Source: Flavobacterium panici (GTDB lineage: Bacteria > Bacteroidota > Bacteroidia > Flavobacteriales > Flavobacteriaceae). From it: 64,000 nucleotides of DNA. The notes under the pieces are model-generated. The model saw only the letters and a program-made list of their open reading frames with translations, ran no database searches and was not told where the DNA came from. This document shows positions 44,172 to 53,391 of this stretch, in pieces. A program made the translations under genes and the position numbers. Every line of letters begins with the position of its first letter. Position 1 is the stretch's first letter. The stretch lies in the NCBI RefSeq assembly GCF_903819335.1, contig NZ_CAIJDE010000034.1, positions 1 through 64,000 of the forward strand, in the 5' to 3' direction.

Positions 44172-45323
44172 ATGGTGATTTCAAACAAACCACTCAGATT
44201 TATTCTTGCAGCTTTTGTAGCTTGTCTTCCACTAATGAGCTTTTCTAATTCAGAAAAAGACTCGGCGCATGTTCAAACTGAAACAGCTCACGAAGCAGCT
44301 TCTGAAGGGCACCATGCAGAACCAACTGATGTAAAATCTAAAATTAAGGCTTTCATTGGCCACCACGTTTTGGACTCTCATGATTTTACTTTAACACAAG
44401 ATGATGAGACTGGTAAATATTATGGTTTTCCATTACCGGTAATTATTTTGGATAATGGTCTTCAAATTTTTTCTTCTTCAAAATTTAACCACGGTCATGC
44501 AGTAGCAGAATCAAATGGAAATTATTACGTGATTAATCATCATGATGGTAAAATCTATAAAACAGATGCTGCCGGAACAATTACTGAAGATGAAAAAACA
44601 GGTCATCCAACAAATGTTCGTCCGTTAGACTTTTCAATTACAAAAACGGTACTTTCTATTTTTGTAGCAGCATTATTAATGTTCTGGTTATTTACAAGCT
44701 TAGCAAAATCTTACGCTAAAAACGGAGGAATCGCTTCTGGAGCAGGAAGATTCTTTGAACCGCTTGTAGTTTTCATTCGTGACGAAGTTGCTATTCCTAA
44801 TATTGGAGAAAAGCACCATAAAAAATACATGAGTTATTTATTGACAATATTTTTCTTTGTATTGTTTTTAAATATCTTCGGATTAACTCCACTAGGAATT
44901 AATGCTACAGGAAATTTAACAATTACATTCTCTTTAGCAATCCTTACTTTCTTAATTACAAACCTTACTGCAAATAAAAACTACTGGGGTCACATTTTCT
45001 GGATGCCGGGAGTGCCAAAACCAATGAGAATTATTTTGGCTCCAATTGAATTGCTAGGAGTTTTCATCAAACCATTTTCATTAATGATTCGTTTGTATGC
45101 AAATATCTTCGCAGGTCACATTGTATTAATGAGTATCATCGGATTAATGTTTATCTTTAAGAGCTGGATTGGAAGCAGTCTTTCTTTCGGATTATCATTT
45201 GCACTTTCTATACTAGAGATTTTAGTTGCATTTTTACAAGCCTATATTTTTACAATGCTGTCTGCACTTTATTTTGGTTCAGCAGTAGAAGAGCACCACC
45301 ACGAAGAGGAGGGGCACCACTAA
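44172..45323 (+). CDS. atpB: ATP synthase F0 subunit a
   Basis: Subunit a forms the proton half-channels beside the c-ring. The C-terminal ~230 residues carry the family helices, with the essential Arg in FIKPFSLMIRLYANIFAGH and a distal SALYFGSAVEEHH. At 383 residues it is longer than proteobacterial forms. It begins with a signal-peptide-like helix (FILAAFVACLPLMSF) and a His/Glu/Ala-rich segment, then a soluble extra domain of about 110 residues. The C-terminus is EEHHHEEEGHH, so both ends are His-rich. It is first in the operon after a strong promoter. Confidence 0.95.
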   Translation: MVISNKPLRFILAAFVACLPLMSFSNSEKDSAHVQTETAHEAASEGHHAEPTDVKSKIKAFIGHHVLDSHDFTLTQDDETGKYYGFPLPVIILDNGLQIFSSSKFNHGHAVAESNGNYYVINHHDGKIYKTDAAGTITEDEKTGHPTNVRPLDFSITKTVLSIFVAALLMFWLFTSLAKSYAKNGGIASGAGRFFEPLVVFIRDEVAIPNIGEKHHKKYMSYLLTIFFFVLFLNIFGLTPLGINATGNLTITFSLAILTFLITNLTANKNYWGHIFWMPGVPKPMRIILAPIELLGVFIKPFSLMIRLYANIFAGHIVLMSIIGLMFIFKSWIGSSLSFGLSFALSILEILVAFLQAYIFTMLSALYFGSAVEEHHHEEEGHH

Positions 45324-45428
45324 AATTTAGATTTCAGAGTTTAGATTTCAGATTTATTATAATAATCTAAAATCTAAAGTCAAAAATCTAAAATCAAATA
45401 GAATGTTTAATTTTTAATATATACATAT

Positions 45429-45620
45429 ATGAACGGTTTAAATTTCATTGGAGCAGGATTAATCGTAATCGGAGCTGCTTTAGGTATTGGTAGAATTGGT
45501 GGTTCAGCAATGGACGCTATCGCTCGTCAACCAGAAGCTTCAGGAAAAATCCAAACAGCTATGCTTATCGCTGCTGCACTTATTGAAGGAATTGGTTTCG
45601 CTGCGTTATTCGCTGCTTAA
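45429..45620 (+). CDS. atpE: ATP synthase F0 subunit c
   Basis: The 63-residue hairpin protein forms the rotor ring. Helix 1 is Gly-rich (GAGLIVIGAALGIGRIGG), the polar loop is ARQPEA, and helix 2 carries the proton-binding Glu in AALIEGIGF. The lack of a Gln in helix 1 and of the Glu-Ser/Thr Na+ signature suggests proton coupling. A strong hairpin follows before atpF, which fits the need for many c copies per complex. Confidence 0.96.
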   Translation: MNGLNFIGAGLIVIGAALGIGRIGGSAMDAIARQPEASGKIQTAMLIAAALIEGIGFAALFAA

Positions 45621-45631
45621 TTAAAACACAA

Positions 45632-45670
45632 AAAACAATAGTTGCAACGGTTGGTTGTAACTATTGTTTT
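45632..45670 (+). promoter_or_regulatory. Hairpin between atpE and atpF, possible attenuator or RNA-stability element
   Basis: Arms AAAACAATAGTTGCAAC (45632-45648) and GTTGTAACTATTGTTTT (45654-45670) pair with one mismatch around GGTTG and end in a short T-run. In this position it could reduce downstream transcription or protect the 3' end of an atpE message. Confidence 0.7.
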
Positions 45671-45738
45671 AAAATTAAAACATTAAAATTGCCTTGTGCA
45701 GTTAAAAAGACATAATTTAAAATTTATAATCATATATA

Positions 45739-46239
45739 ATGGAAAAGTTAATAAATCAGTTTGAGTTCGGTTTGTTCTTTTGGCAGATTCTAATATTTGT
45801 TGGATTAATATTTTTATTGAAAAAATTCGCTTGGAAACCAATTCTTGATGCAGTAAATGATAGAGAGCAAGGTATTAAAGATGCATTACTTTCTGCTGAA
45901 AATGCTAGACAAGAAATGCAAAACTTACAAGCAGACAATCAAAGAATTTTGAACGAAGCTCGTGCTGAACGTGATGCAATGTTAAAAGAAGCTCGCGAAA
46001 TGAAAGAGAAAATGATTGCTGATTCTAAAAATGAAGCACAAGCGCAAGGTCAAAAAATGATCGAGCAGGCTAAAGCGGCTATCGAAAGCGAAAAAAATGC
46101 TGCAATGGCAGAATTGAAATCTCAGGTTTCAACTTTATCATTAAGTATTGCTGAAAAATTATTGAAAGAAGAATTATCTAACAAAGAATCTCAGGCTAAA
46201 TTAGTAGAGAAAATGTTAGGTGACGTAAAGTTAAACTAA
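45739..46239 (+). CDS. atpF: ATP synthase F0 subunit b
   Basis: The peripheral stalk subunit has 166 residues. It has one N-terminal membrane helix (FGLFFWQILIFVGLIFLLKKF, in two halves), then a long charged Ala/Glu/Lys coiled coil to the C-terminus. Subunit b dimers connect F0 to the delta subunit. The gap to atpH is 4 bases, showing tight coupling, whereas the gap from atpE is 118 bases with a hairpin. Confidence 0.95.
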   Translation: MEKLINQFEFGLFFWQILIFVGLIFLLKKFAWKPILDAVNDREQGIKDALLSAENARQEMQNLQADNQRILNEARAERDAMLKEAREMKEKMIADSKNEAQAQGQKMIEQAKAAIESEKNAAMAELKSQVSTLSLSIAEKLLKEELSNKESQAKLVEKMLGDVKLN

Positions 46240-46243
46240 GATT

Positions 46244-46777
46244 ATGGCAAGTACAAGAGCAGCAATTCGTTATGCAAAAGCAATTCTAGACTTAGCAAAC
46301 TCTAAAGGTGTTGCCGAAGCTGTCAATAACGATATGAAGTCAATTGCTTTGGCAATTGAGACAAATGCAGAATTGAGTACCTTTATTCAAAACCCAACTA
46401 CAAAAGTTGAAGTTAAGGAAAGTGCTCTTTTAGAAGTTTTCGCAAATGTAAATGGCGTAACCAAAGGTTTATTTCATTTATTATTTGAAAACAAAAGATT
46501 TGAAATTCTAGAAGCAATTGCAGTAGAATACAGCAAATTATTTGATCAAAGTAATGGTATTGAAGTAGCAAAAGTTACAACTGCAATTCCTATGGATGCT
46601 GCATTAGAAGCTAAAGTTTTAGCTAAAATTGCAACTTTGTCAGATAAAAAAATTACAATTGAAAATATCGTAGATCCTTCTATCATAGGTGGATTTATTT
46701 TAAGAATAGGTGATAATCAATACAATGCATCTGTTGCAAACAGATTACAAGTATTAAAAAGAGAGTTAAGTAATTAG
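46244..46777 (+). CDS. atpH: ATP synthase F1 delta subunit
   Basis: The 177-residue delta (OSCP) subunit links the top of F1 to the b stalk. The N-terminal helical bundle begins RAAIRYAKAILDLANSKG. The C-terminal family segment is DPSIIGGFILRIGDNQYNASV, with the usual closing RLQVLKREL. Length is normal. Confidence 0.94.
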   Translation: MASTRAAIRYAKAILDLANSKGVAEAVNNDMKSIALAIETNAELSTFIQNPTTKVEVKESALLEVFANVNGVTKGLFHLLFENKRFEILEAIAVEYSKLFDQSNGIEVAKVTTAIPMDAALEAKVLAKIATLSDKKITIENIVDPSIIGGFILRIGDNQYNASVANRLQVLKRELSN

Positions 46778-46816
46778 TTTTATTACACATAAAAAGTGTC
46801 TAAATTATAAATTAAG

Positions 46817-48394
46817 ATGGCGGAAATCAAACCTGCTGAAATTTCAGCAATATTAAGAAAGCAAGTAGAAGGTTTTGAATCTGGTGCTACGCTAGAGGAA
46901 GTAGGAACAGTACTTCAAGTTGGAGACGGTATTGCTCGTATTTACGGGTTATCGAATGTACAATATGGTGAGTTAGTTGAATTTGATAACGGACTTGAAG
47001 CTATTGTATTGAACCTTGAAGAAGACAATGTTGGTGTGGTACTTTTAGGACCATCAACAGGAATCAAAGAAGGATCAACAGCAAAAAGAACACAACGTAT
47101 TGCTTCTCTTAAAGTAGGTGAGCAAATGGTAGGACGTGTAGTTAACACTCTTGGTTTTCCAATTGATGGAAAAGGACCAATTGGTGGGGACTTATACGAA
47201 ATGCCTTTAGAAAGAAAAGCTCCAGGAGTTATCTTCCGTCAGCCAGTTACTGAGCCATTACAAACAGGAGTAAAAGCAGTTGATGCTATGATCCCGGTTG
47301 GACGTGGACAACGTGAGCTTGTTATCGGTGACCGTCAAACAGGTAAATCAACTGTTTGTATCGATACTATCTTAAATCAAAAAGAATTTTACGATGCAGG
47401 AAAACCTGTATTCTGTATATATGTTGCAATTGGGCAAAAAGCTTCAACTGTAGCAGGAATTGCAAAAATGTTAGAAGAAAAAGGAGCAATGGCTTATACA
47501 GTTATCGTTGCTGCAAATGCTTCTGACCCAGCTCCAATGCAAGTTTATGCTCCTTTCGCAGGTGCTGCAATTGGAGAATATTTTAGAGATTCAGGTCGTC
47601 CGGCACTTATCGTGTATGATGATTTATCTAAACAAGCTGTTGCTTACCGTGAGGTTTCTCTTTTATTAAGAAGACCACCGGGACGTGAGGCTTACCCTGG
47701 AGACGTTTTCTACTTACACTCTCGTTTATTAGAGCGTGCTTGTAAAGTAATTGCTGATGACGGAATTGCTAAAAACATGAACGATTTACCAGATTCTATC
47801 AAGTCTATCGTAAAAGGTGGTGGTTCATTGACTGCTTTACCAATTATCGAAACTCAGGCTGGTGACGTTTCTGCATACATCCCAACAAACGTAATCTCGA
47901 TTACAGATGGTCAGATTTTCCTTGATGGAGATTTGTTCAACTCTGGAGTTCGTCCTGCTATTAACGTAGGTATCTCTGTATCTCGTGTTGGAGGTAATGC
48001 TCAAATTAAATCAATGAAAAAAGTTTCAGGAACTTTAAAATTAGACCAAGCTCAATTCCGTGAATTAGAAGCGTTTGCTAAATTTGGTTCTGACTTAGAT
48101 TCTGTTACTTTAAACGTAATTGAAAAAGGAAAAAGAAACGTTGAGATCTTGAAACAAGGTTTAAATGATCCTTATACAGTTGAAAACCAAGTAGCAATTA
48201 TCTACGCTGGTTCTAAAAACTTATTAAGAAACGTTCCTGTAAATAAAGTAAAAGAATTTGAAGCTGATTTCTTAGCTTACTTAAACAGTAAACATAAAGA
48301 TACGCTTAACGCGTTGAAAGCTGGTAAATTAGATGACAACATTACTGATGTTATCGAAAAAGCAGCAAAAGAAATTTCAGCAAAATATAACTAA
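46817..48394 (+). CDS. atpA: ATP synthase F1 alpha subunit
   Basis: The 525-residue non-catalytic nucleotide-binding subunit carries Walker [10 protein letters not shown] (171-179). Other signatures are [13 protein letters not shown], the alpha-subunit family motif [14 protein letters not shown], and an N-terminal beta-barrel. Together with beta it forms the F1 hexamer; the beta gene (atpD) is not in this locus. It follows atpH by 39 bases. Confidence 0.98.
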   Translation: MAEIKPAEISAILRKQVEGFESGATLEEVGTVLQVGDGIARIYGLSNVQYGELVEFDNGLEAIVLNLEEDNVGVVLLGPSTGIKEGSTAKRTQRIASLKVGEQMVGRVVNTLGFPIDGKGPIGGDLYEMPLERKAPGVIFRQPVTEPLQTGVKAVDAMIPVGRGQRELVIGDRQTGKSTVCIDTILNQKEFYDAGKPVFCIYVAIGQKASTVAGIAKMLEEKGAMAYTVIVAANASDPAPMQVYAPFAGAAIGEYFRDSGRPALIVYDDLSKQAVAYREVSLLLRRPPGREAYPGDVFYLHSRLLERACKVIADDGIAKNMNDLPDSIKSIVKGGGSLTALPIIETQAGDVSAYIPTNVISITDGQIFLDGDLFNSGVRPAINVGISVSRVGGNAQIKSMKKVSGTLKLDQAQFRELEAFAKFGSDLDSVTLNVIEKGKRNVEILKQGLNDPYTVENQVAIIYAGSKNLLRNVPVNKVKEFEADFLAYLNSKHKDTLNALKAGKLDDNITDVIEKAAKEISAKYN

Positions 48395-48415
48395 TTAGAT
48401 AATTGGTAAATTAGA

Positions 48416-48480
48416 TAATTAGAAAATGACTTATCATTATTCTGATTATCTAATTTTCAAATTGTCACATTTTCTAATTA
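48416..48480. repeat. Nested AT-rich inverted repeat in the atpA-atpG gap
   Basis: TAATTAGAAAATG (48416-48428) pairs with CATTTTCTAATTA (48468-48480), and ATTAGATAAT-type arms lie inside and just upstream. The same TAGAAAATGA unit occurs at 39532-39544. It probably forms a weak hairpin in the operon mRNA. Confidence 0.7.
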
Positions 48481-48484
48481 ATAG

Positions 48485-49345
48485 ATGGCAAATTTAAAGG
48501 AAATCCGTAATAGAATTACTTCCGTTTCATCGACGATGCAGATTACATCGGCTATGAAAATGGTTTCTGCTGCAAAGCTTAAGAAAGCACAAGATGCAAT
48601 CACTGCAATGCGCCCTTATGCCGAGAAATTAACGGAGTTACTGCAAAATCTTTCTGCTACACTTGAAGGTGAAGTTGGAGGAGATTACACTACACAACGT
48701 GAAGTAAAAAAAGTATTGCTTGTTGCTATAACTTCAAACAGAGGTTTATGTGGTGCATTCAATTCAAATGTTATTAAAGAGATTAAAAATCGTACCGATT
48801 TTTATGCAGGAAAACAAGTTGACGTTTTTGCTATTGGTAAAAAAGGAAATGATGCTTTAACTAAAACGCATAAAGTTCACGGTCATCATAATGCAATTTT
48901 TGATCATTTAACTTTTGAGAATGTTGCCGGAATTGCTGATAATTTGACTCAAAAATTCTTATCTGGAGAATACGACAGAATCGAATTAATCTACAATCAA
49001 TTTAAAAATGCTGCGACTCAAATTGTTCAAACAGAGCAGTTTTTGCCTTTAGCACCTATTAAAACTGATGTTGCAGTTTCTGCTGGAGATTATATTTTCG
49101 AACCTTCAAAAGAAGAAATTGTTTTGACTTTAATTCCAAAGTCTTTAAAAACACAATTATACAAAGGTATTCGTGATTCATTTGCTTCAGAACACGGAGC
49201 ACGTATGACAGCTATGCACAAAGCAACTGACAACGCAACAGAATTAAGAAACCAATTGAAATTAACTTACAACAAAGCGCGTCAAGCTGCAATTACAAAC
49301 GAAATCTTGGAGATCGTAGGTGGAGCAGAAGCTTTGAACGGATAA
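48485..49345 (+). CDS. atpG: ATP synthase F1 gamma subunit
   Basis: The 286-residue central shaft subunit begins NLKEIRNRITSVSSTMQITSAMKMVSAAKLKKA, a family hallmark split here by its two helices. It ends in the matching C-terminal helix ATELRNQLKLTYNKARQAAITNEILEIVGGAEAL. Between them is the Rossmann-like domain with AITSNRGLCGAFN. It is the last gene; a strong terminator follows, so atpD and atpC must lie elsewhere. Confidence 0.97.
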   Translation: MANLKEIRNRITSVSSTMQITSAMKMVSAAKLKKAQDAITAMRPYAEKLTELLQNLSATLEGEVGGDYTTQREVKKVLLVAITSNRGLCGAFNSNVIKEIKNRTDFYAGKQVDVFAIGKKGNDALTKTHKVHGHHNAIFDHLTFENVAGIADNLTQKFLSGEYDRIELIYNQFKNAATQIVQTEQFLPLAPIKTDVAVSAGDYIFEPSKEEIVLTLIPKSLKTQLYKGIRDSFASEHGARMTAMHKATDNATELRNQLKLTYNKARQAAITNEILEIVGGAEALNG

Positions 49346-49370
49346 TAAGATATTTTTTTTTAAAATTTAA

Positions 49371-49403
49371 AAGAGCCAGCATTATTTGCTGGCTCTTTTT
49401 TTG
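49371..49403 (+). terminator. Terminator of the atp operon
   Basis: Stem AAGAGCCAGCA/TGCTGGCTCTT with a short AT loop, followed by TTTTTTTG, 26 bases after the atpG stop. Confidence 0.9.
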
Positions 49404-49639
49404 TTTACATGAATTGCTGAATAAAATGGAGATGAATTTTAAATATTCTCCCAATAATCAAATTTAAGTTAATTCTTACTTTTTGTTCTTGTTTATGCTG
49501 AATTTGATTTTTTATTAGCTATTTTTGGCTTTTGTTTTATACTGTTTTTTTAAAGATAAGCAGAATAATGAAGGAAATTTTTTAAAATTTGATTATAATG
49601 AAAAGATCTGATAATAAATTAGTTACATTATATTTTTAA

Positions 49640-49661
49640 AAAAGTATATATTTATACTTTT
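49640..49661. promoter_or_regulatory. Palindrome upstream of the six-gene envelope operon, possible operator
   Basis: AAAAGTATA (49640-49648) and TATACTTTT (49653-49661) are exact complements around 4 bases and extend imperfectly into flanking A/T runs. It lies about 80 bases before the first gene of the operon, a plausible regulator site. The rest of the 49404-49741 gap shows nothing recognisable. Confidence 0.4.
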
Positions 49662-49741
49662 AAAATTAGTAACTTTTTAACGCTTTCTGCGTATAACATT
49701 TAACAACCAAAAAGGTATTAAAAATAGATCACCTACAAACA

Positions 49742-50419
49742 ATGGCAAAAGAAAGTTTTAATTGGAAGAGTCTTTTCATTAATGATGAGACCGATAATTC
49801 AGAGGGCAAAGCTGCAACTCCACCATCAGCTCCCGTTTTACCAACCACAGACAATAAATTTCCGAATCAAGTTACAGAATCATTTCCTGCAAATTCATTG
49901 GCAAACCCTTTTTTAAATGAAATTTTTGAAGTTTATGACAAAGGTTTTGATTCATTGAACGAAGAAGGTTTTGATTTTTTTGAACTTTATAAGTCTGTTA
50001 TGGCTGTTGGAGTAACAAATCCGCAAAGCTATCAGATGGCTTTTGCAATGGGAAAATCAATTAAATCTGATTTGACTAAAGATTTTCTTTTACAAAAAGG
50101 AAGTTTTTATATTACAGAAATTGAAAAAGTACATACTAAATATGATACTGTTGGAAAAAATAAGAAAACAGAATTAGACAATACAATTACAAAAGAAAAA
50201 AATAATTTATCCAAAAGTATTTCTGATTTAGAAGCCAAAATTCTTGATCTTCAAAAAGAACTAGAAGCGAAGAAAATAGAACTTCAAAAAATTGATCCTG
50301 TTAACAGGGAGCAGCTTTCGGAGATTCAATTGAAAATGGAAGCGAATGATTTGGCTAAACAAAAAATATTATCATCAATCAATACTGTAATAACAGGAAT
50401 AAATCAATATTTACAATAA
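49742..50419 (+). CDS. Soluble coiled-coil protein, first gene of an envelope operon
   Basis: I do not recognise this 225-residue protein. There is no signal peptide or membrane helix. Residues 20-60 are Pro/Ala/Asn-rich and probably disordered. Residues 60-115 are helical, with FLNEIFEVYDKGFDSLNEEGFDFF-type acidic/aromatic content. Residues 130-205 form a coiled coil rich in Lys, Glu and Leu. Its TAA overlaps the ATG of the next gene (TAATG), so the two products are probably partners. It is preceded by a palindrome and a long gap, so this is the operon start. Confidence 0.8.
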   Translation: MAKESFNWKSLFINDETDNSEGKAATPPSAPVLPTTDNKFPNQVTESFPANSLANPFLNEIFEVYDKGFDSLNEEGFDFFELYKSVMAVGVTNPQSYQMAFAMGKSIKSDLTKDFLLQKGSFYITEIEKVHTKYDTVGKNKKTELDNTITKEKNNLSKSISDLEAKILDLQKELEAKKIELQKIDPVNREQLSEIQLKMEANDLAKQKILSSINTVITGINQYLQ

Positions 50420-51540
50420 TGGATAAATTCGAACAAGAAAGAAGCACTCTTTTGACGCTGCCAATACTTAAACATTTTGACGAGTCTAAAGGAGAAATTG
50501 CTTTGAAATCAGGTGCACTTAAAAAAGGAGAGAAGTCATTGTTTTTGGCTTTGGCATTAGGTTTATTAGGAGTTGGAGGATATTTGGTCTGGACTTATAT
50601 TATCCCGCCATTATTTACAATGTTAGGTCAGGCAATAGCCTTATCTGCAACAGGAGTATTTTTGGTTTTTTTAGTAATGATGGCTCCTGTTATAATGAAA
50701 GGTCTTCGTTTTGCAACAAAAAATCTTCATAAAGCATTAATTCAAAGTAATCCTTTCAATGAATTAGAAGAGCAAAAACAAAAAATGATTAAAAACCGTG
50801 AAGTTTTTAAGAATACTAAAGCAAAGCTAAAAGGTCTTAAAAATGAAATGGAAATTGAAGCCAGTAAGTCTGAAAAAGAAGCAAAAGCATTTCAGGAAGA
50901 TGTGTTGAGCTTACAGCGCCAGTCAGAAAAACTGAAATCGGCGATGGATGAAATGGTGAAACAAAATGGTGTTGCGGCAAAGGATACAGATGAGTATGTA
51001 GCTCTGCAAAGTGAATTAGCCAGAAAGTTAAGTGATTCTCAAAGAGTTTCAACTCAATACGAACAAAGCAAAAGTTTTATTCAAAAATATGGTGTTCGTG
51101 CTAATGTTTTAGGAAAAATGGATCGTAAACTGACTTTGGCAGGAACAGCTATTGATATTAAAATTGCTGATTTTGATGTTACAGTTAAGATGCTTCAAAA
51201 AGAATATGAATTTGCCAGAAATGCTAAAGAAGCAACAGAAAGTGCAAAAAGTGCCATGATGTTTACTAAAGACTGGGAATTAGAATATGCCCTTGAAGTG
51301 GTAACGTCTACTATCGCTCAGGATATTGCCAGAACTTCAGAAAACCTGATTGACATCGACGCATTAACATCTAAATATTCTGTTGATAACGACGAGCTTT
51401 ATTCAAGATTAGATTCATTAGCAGATGAAATTAAAACGGGTGATAACACCATTCCGGATTCAACAAAATATACGAGTCCAAATTATAAAATGACCAAAGA
51501 AGATAAATTATCCAGTGGTGGTTTTGGTGATATTTTTTAA
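50419..51540 (+). CDS. Membrane protein with long coiled coil
   Basis: The 373-residue protein has two membrane helices (about 41-63 and 70-92). A long helical coiled coil follows (about 112-300, with repeated KxxLKxxxxE patterns) and a polar tail (about 330-373) ending SSGGFGDIF. The shape recalls PspA/TelA-like membrane-associated coiled-coil proteins, but I see no diagnostic motif, so that is only a resemblance. It overlaps the first operon gene by one base and precedes the solute-binding/OmpA gene by 28 bases. Confidence 0.78.
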   Translation: MDKFEQERSTLLTLPILKHFDESKGEIALKSGALKKGEKSLFLALALGLLGVGGYLVWTYIIPPLFTMLGQAIALSATGVFLVFLVMMAPVIMKGLRFATKNLHKALIQSNPFNELEEQKQKMIKNREVFKNTKAKLKGLKNEMEIEASKSEKEAKAFQEDVLSLQRQSEKLKSAMDEMVKQNGVAAKDTDEYVALQSELARKLSDSQRVSTQYEQSKSFIQKYGVRANVLGKMDRKLTLAGTAIDIKIADFDVTVKMLQKEYEFARNAKEATESAKSAMMFTKDWELEYALEVVTSTIAQDIARTSENLIDIDALTSKYSVDNDELYSRLDSLADEIKTGDNTIPDSTKYTSPNYKMTKEDKLSSGGFGDIF

Positions 51541-51568
51541 TACAATTAAATTAAATTTTTAAATAAAA

Positions 51569-53383
51569 ATGGGAAAAATTTTAAGAACTGAAAAGTTAAC
51601 AACCTTTTCTGAATTACTTATCGTTATTGTTGCAATTGGTGCAATTTTAGGAGGAGTTTATTATGTATCTCCAGGAATTAAGACTGCAGTTTCAAAACAA
51701 TTAAATGGAATTGATTTGAATCAGACGGATGTTAATAATGTTACCAATGCTGCAAAAATTCCGCTTCCATCGACTGAATTATCTTCAGAAGTTGCAGACA
51801 AACCTTTAGTAAGAATTGGTGCTTATGCATGGAACGCTCAGTCTGGAATTATTGTTTCTAATGGTGGTCCAAAAACAACAAAAGGATCATTAATGGAAAA
51901 AAACGGAGTTAATCTTGAAATTATTCGTCAGGACTGGCTTTCAGAATTGCGTAACATGCAAATGAAATTTATCGAAGAATTTGATAAAGGAGAAGCTTTT
52001 CCATCTTCAGAAAAAAGTGTATTTGCGGTTATTATCATGGGAGATGGTGCGCCATTTTACATTAGTTCTGTTCAAAAATCACTTGACGAAAAATACGGAA
52101 AAGACAAATACCATGTTCAGGTAATGGGAGCAGTAGGTATGAGTTATGGAGAAGATAAATTGATTGGGCCTCCAAACTGGAAATCAGATCCTAAATCTAT
52201 GAAAGGTTCAGTTATATCTGCAGTTCTTGGAGATGGTGACTGGGTTACTACTGTAAACTATTGTTTTGCAAACGGATTAAAAGTAAACCCTGATCCAACA
52301 ACATATGATGCAGAAGCAGTAAATATTTATCCATCAGAAAATGACGATTATATTAAATCGGCAGAAGAATTAATCAAATCTCAAACAACAGGATGGACTG
52401 TTACTTTGAAAGAAGTAGTAGACGGAAAATTAACTGGAAAATCTGTTAACAGAAAAATTGATGGTTGTGCTACATGGACTCCTGGAGATAAAACAGTATT
52501 TGATAAATTGACTGGTTTTGTTGATATCGTTTCTACAAAAGAATTCAACAACCAAATGCCAACTACAATTATTGGTGTGAAAGAATGGGCTGTAAAAAAT
52601 CCTGATATTGTTTCTAATATTTTGAAATCGGCATTGACGGCTTCAAACCAAATGAAAAATTACGAAGATTGGAAAGTAAGAGCTTCTGAGGCTGTTGCTG
52701 CAACTTATAAAATTGAAACTCCGGAATATTGGTACAAAATGTTCAAAGGACAACAAGGAACAAAAGCCGGATTGACTTATAATATGGGAGGTTCAAAAGT
52801 ATTTAATTATGCAGATGCAATGCAATATTATGGTTTATCTGATGGTGTAAACAGATACAAATCAGTTTACAATCAAGTTGCAGGATATTTGACAGAATTG
52901 AATCCATTTGGATTTAATGAAAATGTTGGAGCTGTTGTTCCTTACGATCAGGCAGTAAACTTATTTTTCCTGAAAAACATCAATGATATCGAATCTACTT
53001 CTGCAGATAAAGCAGATTATAGTGGTGAGGCAAAAGAAGTGGTAGCTTCTGGTGAATGGAAAATTAATTTCAATACAGGAAGTTCTGAAATTTCAAGTTC
53101 ATCTAGTAAAGAAGTAGAAAAAATTTACAATCTTTTAGTACAAGCTGAAAACACAAAATTAACAGTTGTGGGTCACACTGACAATGTTGGAAATGCTGAT
53201 GCTAATTTAGCTTTATCAAAAAGCAGAGCACAAGCGGTTGTAGAATATCTAAAACAAAAAGGCATTCCTGCAAATCGTTTCCAACTTGTTGATGGAAAAG
53301 GCCAAAGTAATCCAATAGGAGATAATAATACTGCTTCTGGAAAAGCATTAAACAGACGTGTTGTTATTACTTTCTTAAAATAA
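51569..53383 (+). CDS. Membrane-anchored ABC solute-binding domain fused to an OmpA peptidoglycan-binding domain
   Basis: The 604-residue protein has three parts. One N-terminal membrane helix (about 15-35) is not followed by a lipobox. The middle region (about 60-450) resembles periplasmic solute-binding proteins of the nitrate/sulfonate/taurine type, with VRIGAYAWNAQSGIIVSNGG and IGVKEWAVKNPDIV. The C-terminal OmpA-like domain (about 500-604) has GHTDNVGNADANLALSKSRA, whose Asp and Arg bind diaminopimelate in peptidoglycan. The neighbouring permease and ATPase suggest that it feeds or gates that transporter while tied to the cell wall. A hairpin follows before the permease gene. Confidence 0.82.
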   Translation: MGKILRTEKLTTFSELLIVIVAIGAILGGVYYVSPGIKTAVSKQLNGIDLNQTDVNNVTNAAKIPLPSTELSSEVADKPLVRIGAYAWNAQSGIIVSNGGPKTTKGSLMEKNGVNLEIIRQDWLSELRNMQMKFIEEFDKGEAFPSSEKSVFAVIIMGDGAPFYISSVQKSLDEKYGKDKYHVQVMGAVGMSYGEDKLIGPPNWKSDPKSMKGSVISAVLGDGDWVTTVNYCFANGLKVNPDPTTYDAEAVNIYPSENDDYIKSAEELIKSQTTGWTVTLKEVVDGKLTGKSVNRKIDGCATWTPGDKTVFDKLTGFVDIVSTKEFNNQMPTTIIGVKEWAVKNPDIVSNILKSALTASNQMKNYEDWKVRASEAVAATYKIETPEYWYKMFKGQQGTKAGLTYNMGGSKVFNYADAMQYYGLSDGVNRYKSVYNQVAGYLTELNPFGFNENVGAVVPYDQAVNLFFLKNINDIESTSADKADYSGEAKEVVASGEWKINFNTGSSEISSSSSKEVEKIYNLLVQAENTKLTVVGHTDNVGNADANLALSKSRAQAVVEYLKQKGIPANRFQLVDGKGQSNPIGDNNTASGKALNRRVVITFLK

Positions 53384-53391
53384 AAATAATT

